DNA from: an uncultured Mailhella sp.
GTDB taxonomy: Bacteria > Desulfobacterota > Desulfovibrionia > Desulfovibrionales > Desulfovibrionaceae
Length of the DNA stretch: 42,311 nucleotides
Assembly (NCBI RefSeq): GCF_944324995.1
Contig: NZ_CALUYL010000026.1
Coordinates: 1 to 42,311 of the forward strand
Direction: 5' to 3'
The translations under genes were made by a program, and so were the position numbers. A model generated the notes under the pieces. It ran no database searches and had not been told where the DNA came from. It saw only the letters and a list, made by a program, of their open reading frames with translations. How positions within the stretch are numbered: the first letter of the stretch is position 1; each line of letters begins with the position of its first letter. Shown in pieces: positions 8,597-15,613 of this stretch.

Positions 8597-9127
8597 TCAG
8601 GAAGGCGGATCGGTCACGGCGCATTCCAGGGCGTCCACGCGGCCGAGCCAGCCGCGGAGCTGTCCGCCGAGATCGGGATTGCGGCGGACGAGTTCGCAGT
8701 AGCGCCCACGGCGCAGGTGACAGATGGCGGCGGCGGTGTGCGCGTCGTTGCAGTGCCGGAAGGCGGAACGCAGGCGTTCGTTCCAGGCGAATCGGGGCGG
8801 GAAGCCCAGGGCCTGCCGGGCGGCGGCCGCGGCGTATTCCGGGCCCATGCCCACGGCGGTGTCGTAGAGCACCATGGCGCAGCGCGGCGGCACGTCGTCG
8901 AGGCGCAGCAGATTGCCGAAGGCGCGGCGCACCTCTCCCGCGGATCGCGACGCCGAACGCGGATCAATGCGCACGCCGAAGCGGCCTTCGTGCCCGCTCA
9001 CGCCGACGCCGCGTTCGCCGAGCAAAAGGAAGCTGCGCCCCTTTCCGGCGAAACCGGGGCCGCCCCCGGAACCCGTTTCCCAGCGGGACGTAAAACGATG
9101 CGCCTTCCTGAAAGATTTGTCCGTCAT
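8597..9127 (-). CDS. GH108-like phage lysozyme / peptidoglycan hydrolase
   Basis: A 176-residue protein resembling phage endolysins of glycoside hydrolase family 108. The N-terminal FRKAHRFTSRWETG (Glu17) corresponds to the FxxAxxFTxxWEGG block that carries the catalytic glutamate. The C-terminal half has the usual DDVPPRCAMVLYDTAVGMGP and the peptidoglycan-binding ending YCELVRRNP...LRGWLGRVDALE. The central DPGGxTxxG stretch is poorly conserved, so activity is uncertain. The ATG at 9125-9127 follows AAGGAG at 6 bases. There is no signal peptide, as expected for a phage enzyme released by a holin, but no holin is visible. It belongs with the phage-derived genes to its right. Confidence 0.7.
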   Translation of the reverse strand: MTDKSFRKAHRFTSRWETGSGGGPGFAGKGRSFLLLGERGVGVSGHEGRFGVRIDPRSASRSAGEVRRAFGNLLRLDDVPPRCAMVLYDTAVGMGPEYAAAAARQALGFPPRFAWNERLRSAFRHCNDAHTAAAICHLRRGRYCELVRRNPDLGGQLRGWLGRVDALECAVTDPPS

Positions 9128-9463
9128 GTTGAGCTCCTTTCGCTGTGCTGGTTGACGCCGCGCCCCGGACTCAGCGTATTTCCGGCGGCAGCGGCCCGGA
9201 CGCCCGAACGGGCTTTGACGCTTCTGCCCGACGAGCGCCCCGGCGTCTGTCATGTTTCTTTTGCGCAAGACACGCTGTTTCGGCCTGCCCGGTCTGCAAG
9301 ACGGAGGCTGCCGCCCTGCGGACGCTTTTCTTCGCGGCCCTGACGCGGCGAGGCTCGGCGTCTTGACCCGAAAAGGCGTTGCGTTTACCGTGAATCGACT
9401 TTCCTTCCGGCAGCCTTTCGTCCGCGCTCCCGGAACGACAACCGCAATCAAGGCAGGAGAATT
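9128..9463. other. Intergenic region with a relic of the 37-kb repeat
   Basis: Divergent spacer between the lysozyme and the small lipoprotein gene. At 9260-9278 it carries TTTGCGCAAGACACGCTGT, identical to 37845-37863. The similarity continues loosely to about 9310, but the hairpins that follow at 37 kb are not present. Open frames here are GC artefacts. Confidence 0.4.
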
Positions 9464-9634
9464 ATGCGAGCCGTTCAGCGCATTCTTGCAGCGGTCGTGC
9501 TGGCCGCTCTGGCTTTTTCGGCCGGATGTTCGTGGATCGGAGAAACCGCCGGTCGCGCCAAGGCCGGGGTGGAAAACGCCATCAGCGACACGAAATCCGG
9601 GTATCACAAGGGCTACGCCGAAGGAAAAAGCTGA
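9464..9634 (+). CDS. Small lipoprotein (56 aa)
   Basis: A short gene: ATG at 9464-9466 with AGGAG five bases upstream, TGA at 9632-9634. The product begins MRAVQRILAAVVLAALAF and continues SAGC, a classic lipoprotein signal with lipobox at about residues 18-21. The mature part is only about 36 residues (SWIGETAGRAKAGVENAISD, then a Lys/Gly/Tyr-rich tail). The size resembles an entericidin-like lipoprotein or the outer-membrane lipoprotein of a spanin pair, and the lysozyme next door makes a lysis role conceivable, but nothing in the sequence proves it. Its last 22 bases overlap the end of the convergent zinc-finger gene. Confidence 0.72.
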   Translation: MRAVQRILAAVVLAALAFSAGCSWIGETAGRAKAGVENAISDTKSGYHKGYAEGKS

Positions 9635-10143
9635 TCTTCCGCAGAACGCGTTGCGCGCGGCTCCATGCGCGGAGCCGGATCGGAACAGCCGACGGCCTCT
9701 GCGCCCGCCGCCCCGCTTGCGGAAGCCGTGTTCTGGCGAAGGCTCCCGGACGCGTTTCGACAGGCCGTGCGCGGAGCGCTTCCGACCGGAGACGCAGGAC
9801 GCGCAGAAACATGTCTTCCTGCCGCCGCTCCCGGGCGCGACGACGAACCGCGCGCCCGAACGCCGAAGAGTTGCGCCACGTTCAGCGATTCCGCGCCGAC
9901 GGGCAGCGCGTCGAGCAGCGCGTTGGCCCACACGTCTTCGGCTTCCGAGGCGTCGGCGGGGCCCCGCGCCCACGGATCTTCCATCGGACGCAGATGATCT
10001 CTGGCGTCCCGAAGCTCGGCGCGCAGCGCCCGACGCGTTGCATTCTGCCCCAGACGCCGACAGCGTTCGCTGCAAAACAGACGCCGCGCATTGGTCGATT
10101 CAAACCAGTTTCCGCATTCCTCAAACGCACACTTTTTCAACAT
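9613..10143 (-). CDS. FCS-type zinc-finger protein, phage-associated
   Basis: A 176-residue protein. The first 30 residues hold a compact treble-clef finger: Cys5-x4-Cys10, then Phe-Cys24-Ser-x2-Cys28 in RRLFCSERCRR, a pattern of small DNA/RNA-binding zinc modules found in phage and CGNR-like proteins. Residues 30-90 are charged and helical; the C-terminal half is Ala/Ser/Arg-rich, low complexity and probably disordered. AAGGAG sits six bases ahead of the ATG at 10141-10143, which supports translation. It lies downstream of the replication genes on the same strand, 584 bp away. The finger is clear; function is unknown. Confidence 0.65.
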   Translation of the reverse strand: MLKKCAFEECGNWFESTNARRLFCSERCRRLGQNATRRALRAELRDARDHLRPMEDPWARGPADASEAEDVWANALLDALPVGAESLNVAQLFGVRARGSSSRPGAAAGRHVSARPASPVGSAPRTACRNASGSLRQNTASASGAAGAEAVGCSDPAPRMEPRATRSAEDQLFPSA

Positions 10144-10726
10144 GTCTTTCTCCTTTTAATGACAGGGAACGCCCTCCCTGTTTGCCGACGCCATCCGAAC
10201 CGGCCGCCGGGCTTCCGAATCACGGCCATGCTTCGCCGCCCGCCCGGCCTCCGACCGACGCCTGCCGAGCCGGAGCGCGTGCCTGCCAAGCCCCGGCATC
10301 CGGAACCTGCCGCGGGCGATGGTCTTCCGCCGCTCCGCGCTCCGAGACTCCCGTGCTCGTCGATTGCCCCGGCCAGGCTGCGCCGTCTCTCACGCGTCAA
10401 ACATCCTCTCGCCCGCGTTCACGCCTCAGCCTCTCCGCTCCTCAAAACTCCTCAAGGCTCCAGAGGTTCCCGAAGCGCCCGGGATTTCCGAAGCCCTCCC
10501 CCCCCGCTTTCCCCGCGCATCGCGCCACGGCCTCCGAGCCGCGCCCTTCTGATTTCTCCGCCCACCGCGCCGCGCTCCGAGACTCCCGTGCATTCCCCCT
10601 CCAAAAGTCCCCGAGGCTCTGGAGCTTCCAAAACTCCCGAGGCGCACAGCTCCGCCCTTCCCGCGAATCTTTCCCTCACCGCGCCGCGCTCCGAGCTCCC
10701 CGTGAAGCCGAGGCAGACATCCGAAC
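10144..10726. other. Pyrimidine-rich intergenic tract with short repeats
   Basis: The + strand is strongly C/T-rich. The phrase CGCGCTCCGAGACTCCCGTGC occurs near 10335 and 10570, and a shortened form (GCGCTCCGAGCTCCCCGTG) near 10685. Frames on either strand lack ribosome binding sites and recognisable domains. I see no supported gene. Confidence 0.45.
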
Positions 10727-11326
10727 TCACGTTTCCCCCTTCCCCGGCGTCGCCTTCTTTTTTCCGCCGTCCAGCCTGCGGCGCAAAAGCGACGTCGTGA
10801 GACGCACCGGGCCGCGATCCAGTCCGGCCACGGCCTCCGCTCCCAGCGACAGCACATCCTCTCTCCCCGCCGCCTCCCGCCACGCCGACAGAAATTCCCG
10901 ACGCTTCCAGGAAAGATCCTCTTCCTTCCAGCGGCACACCCGTTCCCATCCCCCGAGCTGCCGCACCACGAATTCCGTCGTCGGATGCAGTTTCGGCGTC
11001 CGCCAGAATCCGCACGAACGCACTTGATCCAGCAGTCTGCCCCATTCCGCTTCCGCCTGAAGCGCAAGATTCCTCTCCCCGCGCACCGTGCCCGTCCGGG
11101 CGTCGAGCTCCCGCTGAATCAGCGCAAACGGCGGCAGACTCCCAAACCGCACCGATTCAAATCCGCAGCCCCGCACCACCGACAACACCGCACTTCGACA
11201 ATCCTCCACGCTGTACGCCGACATCAGCACCAGCCACAACGTCGCGGTATCCTCATCGAGCTCCGCGCTGTAATTCGAGGCAAGCATCCGTATCAACCGC
11301 ATTTTTTCTTCCGCATCCCTGTTCAC
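10727..11326 (-). CDS. Phage helicase-loader-like replication protein (DUF6475-like)
   Basis: A 199-residue protein translated directly after the replisome-organizer-like gene (4-bp ATGA overlap). Residues 1-70 form a helical domain (LRMLASNYSAELDEDTATLWLVLMSAYSVEDCRSAVL-type pattern ending in a Pro-containing FGSLPPFALIQREL). The middle reads WGRLLDQVRSCG...TTEFVVRQLGGWERVCRWKEEDLSWKRREFLSAW, the layout of phage replication proteins that follow a DnaD/O-like initiator and load the DnaB-type helicase. The last 25 residues are basic. It has no Walker motif, so it is not an AAA+ loader. Assignment rests on recall of the family pattern and on gene order. Confidence 0.6.
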   Translation of the reverse strand: MNRDAEEKMRLIRMLASNYSAELDEDTATLWLVLMSAYSVEDCRSAVLSVVRGCGFESVRFGSLPPFALIQRELDARTGTVRGERNLALQAEAEWGRLLDQVRSCGFWRTPKLHPTTEFVVRQLGGWERVCRWKEEDLSWKRREFLSAWREAAGREDVLSLGAEAVAGLDRGPVRLTTSLLRRRLDGGKKKATPGKGET

Positions 11327-12105
11327 GACCGCCCCTCCCGAAACGTCGCCGCTCCTTCAAACCGTTCCAGCGCCCGCCGCGCCGCTTCCTCGTTCCGCAT
11401 CTCGCGCCCCTGCGTCCGCGACGCGCTGCGCATTCCCCGCTTCGCCTCCCACGCGCGCACCGCCGCCCGCCAGTCACGCATCGGCGAGCCCCCCGCCTTC
11501 CAGCCCCGCGACGCGTAAAATTCCACAAATCCCCTGGCCGAAATCCCGTTGTTCCGCGACTCGCAGTACGCGCGCACCTCCGCTTCCGTCGGCGGACGAC
11601 ATCCCCCTTCCCCGGGAGGTCTTTTTTCCTGTTCCTCTTCCTCTTTAATCGACCCTCCGCACAGGGCCTCCATACGGTCGGACACCGTATCTACCCCCTC
11701 CCCGGGCCCGACATCCGCCGTGCCCGGCCCGAACAGCTCCGGATACCGTTCCCGAACCGCCCGGCGGATGCGCGCCGACGACAAACGCTTCCACAAGCCC
11801 CGCAGAGACTGCACCAGCCGCGGCGACGTCGAGGCCTGATGCTTCACAAAATTTACCAGCCACAAGAGCGTGCCGTCTTTCACCAGCTTGCCCGCGCGCT
11901 CCGCCTCGGCAATCAGCGCGTCCACCGATTCCGGCGACAGCCCCGTTTCGTAGGCCATGCGCCGCGTGGACACTTCCAGTACCCCGAGACTGTTCGTGTG
12001 CGGACACGTGATGAGGTACAGATATAAAAGCCGCCCTTCCGGGCCGAGTTCCTCCACGTAAGGATCGTTCCAGAAGCTCATGCGCAAGGTTCTGTATTCC
12101 GCCAT
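11323..12105 (-). CDS. Phage replisome organizer-like protein
   Basis: A 260-residue protein whose first 95 residues (YRTLRMSFWNDPYVEELGPEGRLLYLYLITCPHTNSLG-type pattern, then a winged-helix TGLSPESVDALIAEAERAGKL and WLVNFVKHQ) match the N-terminal DNA-binding domain of phage replisome organizers. The middle (about 130-180) is acidic and low complexity (KEEEEQEKRPPG). The last part, VEFYASRGWKAGGSPMRDWRAAVRAWE, resembles the C-terminal module in phage O/DnaT-like proteins that contacts the helicase or loader. AAGGAG lies eight bases before the ATG at 12103-12105. With its downstream partner it forms a replication-initiation pair, divergent from the S24 repressor. Confidence 0.72.
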   Translation of the reverse strand: MAEYRTLRMSFWNDPYVEELGPEGRLLYLYLITCPHTNSLGVLEVSTRRMAYETGLSPESVDALIAEAERAGKLVKDGTLLWLVNFVKHQASTSPRLVQSLRGLWKRLSSARIRRAVRERYPELFGPGTADVGPGEGVDTVSDRMEALCGGSIKEEEEQEKRPPGEGGCRPPTEAEVRAYCESRNNGISARGFVEFYASRGWKAGGSPMRDWRAAVRAWEAKRGMRSASRTQGREMRNEEAARRALERFEGAATFREGRS

Positions 12106-12770
12106 GTTTCCGACTCCTTGATCCGGGCGCTTCCCGTCCGGAACGACAGGGCGACCGATGCCGCCGATATCGCCGTCGCGTTCGACCGACGCAGCGAGTG
12201 AAAAAGGTTCCGCCGTTGATGCGCCTCACCCCGACGCCCCGAAGAGGCACGTCAGGTTCCGCAGCGTCCGGACTTCGCGGCGACGGCGTCAGTTGTTGAA
12301 TCTGACGCGCCCGCCCCTTCTCAGGCAATGGGCGCATCGACGGCGCACAGTCCGACTGGCCGACCCGGCCCGCCCCTTGCGAGGATGATTGCGGATATTT
12401 CCGCAGTTCCGCTCTTCGCGAGCAAGGAAACCGCTGCCACCATGAGCGCGTTTGCGGCGGATGTTTCCGCAGCCCCGCGGACGCCTTGAATGAGGAAGGC
12501 CGACGCCGCGGGCGACACCGCAGACCGACGCCTCCGCAAAGAGCGCCGGGAATCGCCCGGCGATGCAGCCGCCCGGCTCCGCGCTCTGCGGGCGATGGGA
12601 ACCGTCTCCGGCACGGACGCCTTCGAGGCCGCCTCCGCAGCGTTCAACTTCCGCGGCCCATCACGCGCAGGCCGCCACCGAATACGCACCGCGCGGGGCC
12701 GCCGAGGCCGAGCCGCTCGCAAAGGCTCCGCAGCCCTTCGTGCGCCGCGATTTCGGCCACGCTTCTGTTT
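12106..12770. other. Divergent spacer between repressor and replication genes; two palindromes
   Basis: About 660 bp where a lambda-like phage would have a Cro or CII gene. I find no small helix-turn-helix frame with a ribosome binding site. Alanine/arginine-rich frames occur on the minus strand but cannot be supported. Two related palindromes, TGCGGATATTTCCGCA at 12390-12405 and GCGGATGTTTCCGC at 12457-12470, lie 66 bp apart and may be binding sites for an unidentified regulator. Confidence 0.4.
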
Positions 12771-12774
12771 TATC

Positions 12775-12835
12775 TACAAATGCAGATAAATGTAAAGTAA
12801 AAAGTTTTACAAAAGCAGATTTTGCAAAAGCAAAA
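12775..12835 (+). promoter_or_regulatory. Operator cluster upstream of the S24 repressor
   Basis: An AT-rich control region inside otherwise GC-rich DNA. It holds TACAAATGCAGAT (12775-12787), TACAAAAGCAGAT (12808-12820, one mismatch) and a weaker third copy TGCAAAAGCAAAA (12823-12835). The first is identical, on the other strand, to 14620-14632 in the promoter of the nuclease gene. These are probably binding sites of the adjacent repressor controlling its own promoter and perhaps the divergent replication genes. Confidence 0.65.
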
Positions 12836-12855
12836 AAAATCGGTATGATGTCTTC

Positions 12856-13593
12856 ATGAAACTCGTCGAGTCCGCTCTCAGCATTCTGGAAGAGGCGGTT
12901 GCCCGCGACTTCAACGGCAACCTGCGTGAAGCCGCGCGCTTTTTCGACATCCCCTATCAGACCATGTACGCCTGGCTCAAGTCGAAAACCCGCGTGCCCT
13001 CCCTCCGTTCCATGGAGCCCGCCCTCGAAAAGCTCGGCGTGTCATTCACTTCCCCGGAACGTGAAGCCGGTCGCCCCGTCTGCTTCGTGGACGCCGAAGT
13101 CGTTCCCGCCGGAAAGAACATCCAGCCCCCGGACGCCCAGGACTACTGGGCCGCTCCCCTCGTGGGCGAAGTCGGCGCAGGCCCCGGCTACATTCCGCAG
13201 GAAAAGGTCGAAAGCTGGTTCCTCGTGTACAAGTATCAGCCCGCCGTCATGCGCCGCCGCAACCTCCTCGCCGTCCAGATCGGCCCCAATTCCACATCCA
13301 TGGAGCCCGTGCTCCATCCCGGCGACATCGTGCTCGTCGACAGGGACGACAGAAACGTTCTCACCCCCGGACGCATGATGCTCGTCCTCGATCCTCAGGA
13401 CGGCTCCGGCATGATTAAACGCGTCTCCGTCGAAGACAAGCACAACGGCGATTACCAGATCACCTACTATTCCGACAACGCCGCCGACAACCCGCCCCGC
13501 GTCCTCAGCCTCATGGACGACTTCGACGGCGACTGGCAAAAATCCATCGTCGGCCGCGTCATCTGGTCCTGGTCCGACGTCAGTCAGAAATAA
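12856..13593 (+). CDS. S24-family (CI/LexA-like) phage repressor
   Basis: A 245-residue transcriptional repressor. Residues 15-60 hold a helix-turn-helix (NLREAARFFDIPYQTMYAWLKSK) that would bind the nearby operators. The C-terminal half is an S24 peptidase domain: Ser148 in PNSTSMEPVLHPGDIVLVDR and Lys188 in GMIKRV form the Ser-Lys dyad, and VGAGPG (Ala108-Gly109) is a plausible self-cleavage site. This architecture implies induction by RecA filaments during the SOS response, as in lambda CI, though that is inference. The operator cluster lies immediately upstream. Three 172-bp tandem repeats begin four bases after its stop codon. Confidence 0.92.
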   Translation: MKLVESALSILEEAVARDFNGNLREAARFFDIPYQTMYAWLKSKTRVPSLRSMEPALEKLGVSFTSPEREAGRPVCFVDAEVVPAGKNIQPPDAQDYWAAPLVGEVGAGPGYIPQEKVESWFLVYKYQPAVMRRRNLLAVQIGPNSTSMEPVLHPGDIVLVDRDDRNVLTPGRMMLVLDPQDGSGMIKRVSVEDKHNGDYQITYYSDNAADNPPRVLSLMDDFDGDWQKSIVGRVIWSWSDVSQK

Positions 13594-13596
13594 CGC

Positions 13597-14065
13597 GGGC
13601 TGATGTTTTGGTATGCGGGGCTCCGCCCCACGCCCCGCCGGGGGAAATAATTTCCCCCGAACCCCCTTGTTTTATCTGGAGTAGATGCCGAAAGGCGGGC
13701 AGAAGAAGGGGCGTCGGGTTCCCGATGCAGCGTCCGCTTCCGGGCAGCGCGGGGCCGTTTTGACGGCGCTGGCTGATGTTTGGTATGCGGGGCTCCGCCC
13801 CACACCCCGCCGGGGGAAATAATTTCCCCCGAACCCCCTTGTTTTGTCTGGAGTGGATGCCCAAAGGCGGCAGAGGAAGGGGCGTCGGGTTCCCGATGCA
13901 GCGCCCGATTCCGGGCAGCGCGGGGCCGGTTTGGCCGCGCGGGCTGATGTTTTGGTATGCGGGGCTCCGCCCCACGCCCCGTCGGGGGAAATAATTTCCC
14001 CCGATCCCCCTTGTTTTGTCTGGAGTGGATGCCGAAAAGCGGGCAGAGGAAGGGGCGTCGGGTTC
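13597..14065. repeat. Three tandem copies of a 172-bp repeat
   Basis: Copies begin at about 13600, 13773 and 13944 (periods 173 and 171; the third is incomplete) with CTGATGTTTTGGTATGCGGG. Each contains the small hairpin GGGGC-tcc-GCCCC, the perfect 19-bp palindrome GGGGGAAATAATTTCCCCC (13640-13658, 13812-13830, 13984-14002), the word CTTGTTTT(A/G)TCTGGAGT and a block ending near GGGGCGTCGGGTTC. Differences between copies are few, so the duplication is recent or maintained. The palindrome is shared with the elements near 4.8, 37.8 and 38.1 kb. Long frames through it on the minus strand are repeat translations, not a gene. Confidence 0.85.
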
Positions 14066-14588
14066 GACCTTCAACGCATCCGCCATTCCCGGCTTCGCCC
14101 CTCCCTTCCTCCAACGCTCCGCCATCGTCCGCCGCATTCCGTTCCGGGCCGACTGCACCGCATTGAGGCTCGCCCCCCTTCTCCCCCACGTTCCCAACGG
14201 TTGCCCCGCCGTGCCTTCTGCGTTCCCCCAGTTCCCGTTTCTTGCGTTTTCCCCTTCTTCATCACGCTCCTCGGCTGCTCGCCCCCGCTTCCGAGCTCTC
14301 CGCATCCGCGGCAATCCCGTCCCGCCTTCCCCGCAGCCCCCCCCGCTCACCCCGCCTCTTCCCTCCCTCCACCTCTCACCAACTCCCGCCCGAACGTCCC
14401 ATTCCCCGCCGCGCCCGTCGGCCCTCACTCCCGCCGCGCGCTCCTTTTGCAACACGCTCGTCCCTCAGCCGCCCCACGCCCTGATCCCCTCTTTTCCGCC
14501 CCTCCCCATCGTTCGCACCCTCTCATCCCCCTTTTTTCCCCATTGCTTCCCCAATCGCTCCCGCGGCGGTATTTCTTTTTTATGCTAT
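14066..14588. other. Strongly pyrimidine-biased intergenic tract
   Basis: About 500 bp in which the + strand is overwhelmingly C and T, with few purine runs, ending abruptly at the AT-rich operator region. No gene with a start signal is visible on either strand. Confidence 0.45.
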
Positions 14589-14589
14589 T

Positions 14590-14636
14590 TGCAAATGTAG
14601 ATTTTTTTATTGACTTGTAATCTGCATTTGTATAAA
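14590..14636 (+). promoter_or_regulatory. Promoter with paired repressor operators
   Basis: TTGACT (14610-14615) and TATAAA (14631-14636) make a sigma70-like promoter with a 15-bp spacer, about 75 bp before the nuclease start codon. The operator ATCTGCATTTGTA (14620-14632), exact reverse complement of the site at 12775, fills the spacer and enters the -10. A second site, TGCAAATGTAGAT (14590-14602), lies in the opposite orientation just upstream of the -35. A bound repressor would block polymerase. Confidence 0.72.
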
Positions 14637-14711
14637 TTCTCCACAGACGCCGGAACAAGCACGTCTTCCGCGCGCCTTGTCCGTCGTTTTCAACCGTCAA
14701 GGAGGCTTCTC

Positions 14712-15551
14712 GTGACCGATCATCTTTCCGCGTCCCAGCTCGTCATGTTCCAGCGCTGCGCCGAACAGTGGCGTCGCCGCTTTCTTGAGGAAGACTTCGC
14801 GCCCCCGGCGATTCCCGTGCTCGTCGGCCGCACCGTCCGCGAGGTCGCCCTCGCCGCCCTGCGCCGCAAGCTCGAATCCGACGCCTTCCCCGCACCCGAA
14901 GAACTCGCCGATCTTGCCGCCGACGCCTTCAACCGTCGCGCAGCCGAAGGCGTGTACGTCGCGCCTGAAGAGCTGTCCTCAGTCCGTGCCTCCCTCGTCG
15001 ATGCCAAAAACGCCGCGCTCGCCCTCGTCGCCCTCTTCCGCGCCGAAGTCGCTCCCCGGCTCGATCCCGTGCTCGCCGATGAACGCGTTCTGCTCGACCT
15101 CGGCCTCCCCATGCCCGTGGCCGTGGACCTTCACTGCCTCAACAGCAACGGCGAGGCGCATCACATCGCCACCGCCTCCAAACGCTGGAATCCCGACCGT
15201 GCCCACGCCTCGCCCGATCCCGCGCTTCGCCGCGAAGCCCTCCGGCAACGGACAGGCGACGCCCCCGCCTCCCTCGTTTTCGACGTGCTCGTCAGCTCCA
15301 GAACGCCCGCCCTCCAGCGTATCGAAACCTCCCGCGCTCCGGGCGACCTGCTCGCCGTGATACGCGCGTTCCGCTTCATGCTGAACGCCATCGACGCAGG
15401 CATCTTTCCGCCTGCCCCGCCCGAAAGCTGGATATGTTCCCCGCGCTGGTGCCCCTATTTCTACTCCTGTCACCATGTGCCCGCCCGGCGCAAAATCCTG
15501 CCCGTCGGCGTGCATGGCGCGGGAGCCCGCCTGCTCTCCGTCGTTCCGTAG
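14712..15551 (+). CDS. RecB-like PD-(D/E)XK phage nuclease, putative Fe-S protein
   Basis: A 279-residue protein starting at GTG 14712 behind AAGGAGG (6-base spacing); an upstream ATG at 14610 lies in the promoter and is rejected. The layout matches phage RecB/Cas4/AddB-like nucleases. Cys16 near the N-terminus (FQRCAEQWRRRF) and Cys242-x4-Cys247-x5-Cys253 near the C-terminus could hold a 4Fe-4S cluster. The stretch VFDVLVSSRTPALQRIETSRAPGD is the usual C-terminal core. The expected catalytic motif region reads VAVDLHCLNSNGEAHHIATASKRW: the Asp of the first motif is present, but the usual DYK is replaced by ATA, so catalysis is doubtful. It is followed by an unknown protein with a cysteine-rich tail; both appear to be under the S24 repressor. 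Confidence 0.68.
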   Translation: MTDHLSASQLVMFQRCAEQWRRRFLEEDFAPPAIPVLVGRTVREVALAALRRKLESDAFPAPEELADLAADAFNRRAAEGVYVAPEELSSVRASLVDAKNAALALVALFRAEVAPRLDPVLADERVLLDLGLPMPVAVDLHCLNSNGEAHHIATASKRWNPDRAHASPDPALRREALRQRTGDAPASLVFDVLVSSRTPALQRIETSRAPGDLLAVIRAFRFMLNAIDAGIFPPAPPESWICSPRWCPYFYSCHHVPARRKILPVGVHGAGARLLSVVP

Positions 15552-15613
15552 GCTGCGGGCAGCCAAGCCTCCATCGAATTTCGCAATCGTCACCTCATTC
15601 AAGGAGCTCAGTC

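Noticed and set aside
9252-11027. 591-codon + strand frame across the phage replication genes
   Set aside because: It is antisense to two genes with good ribosome sites and recognisable domains and covers pyrimidine-rich spacer.
12321-12722. 133-codon minus-strand frame where a Cro-like gene would be expected
   Set aside because: No helix-turn-helix pattern and no ribosome binding site; Ala/Arg-rich composition is typical of GC artefacts. A small unknown phage gene is still possible.
13580-14455. 291-codon minus-strand frame with repeated KGxxGKLFPP motifs
   Set aside because: It is a translation of the three tandem DNA repeats, whose period of 171-173 bp and hairpins explain the protein-level repeats.
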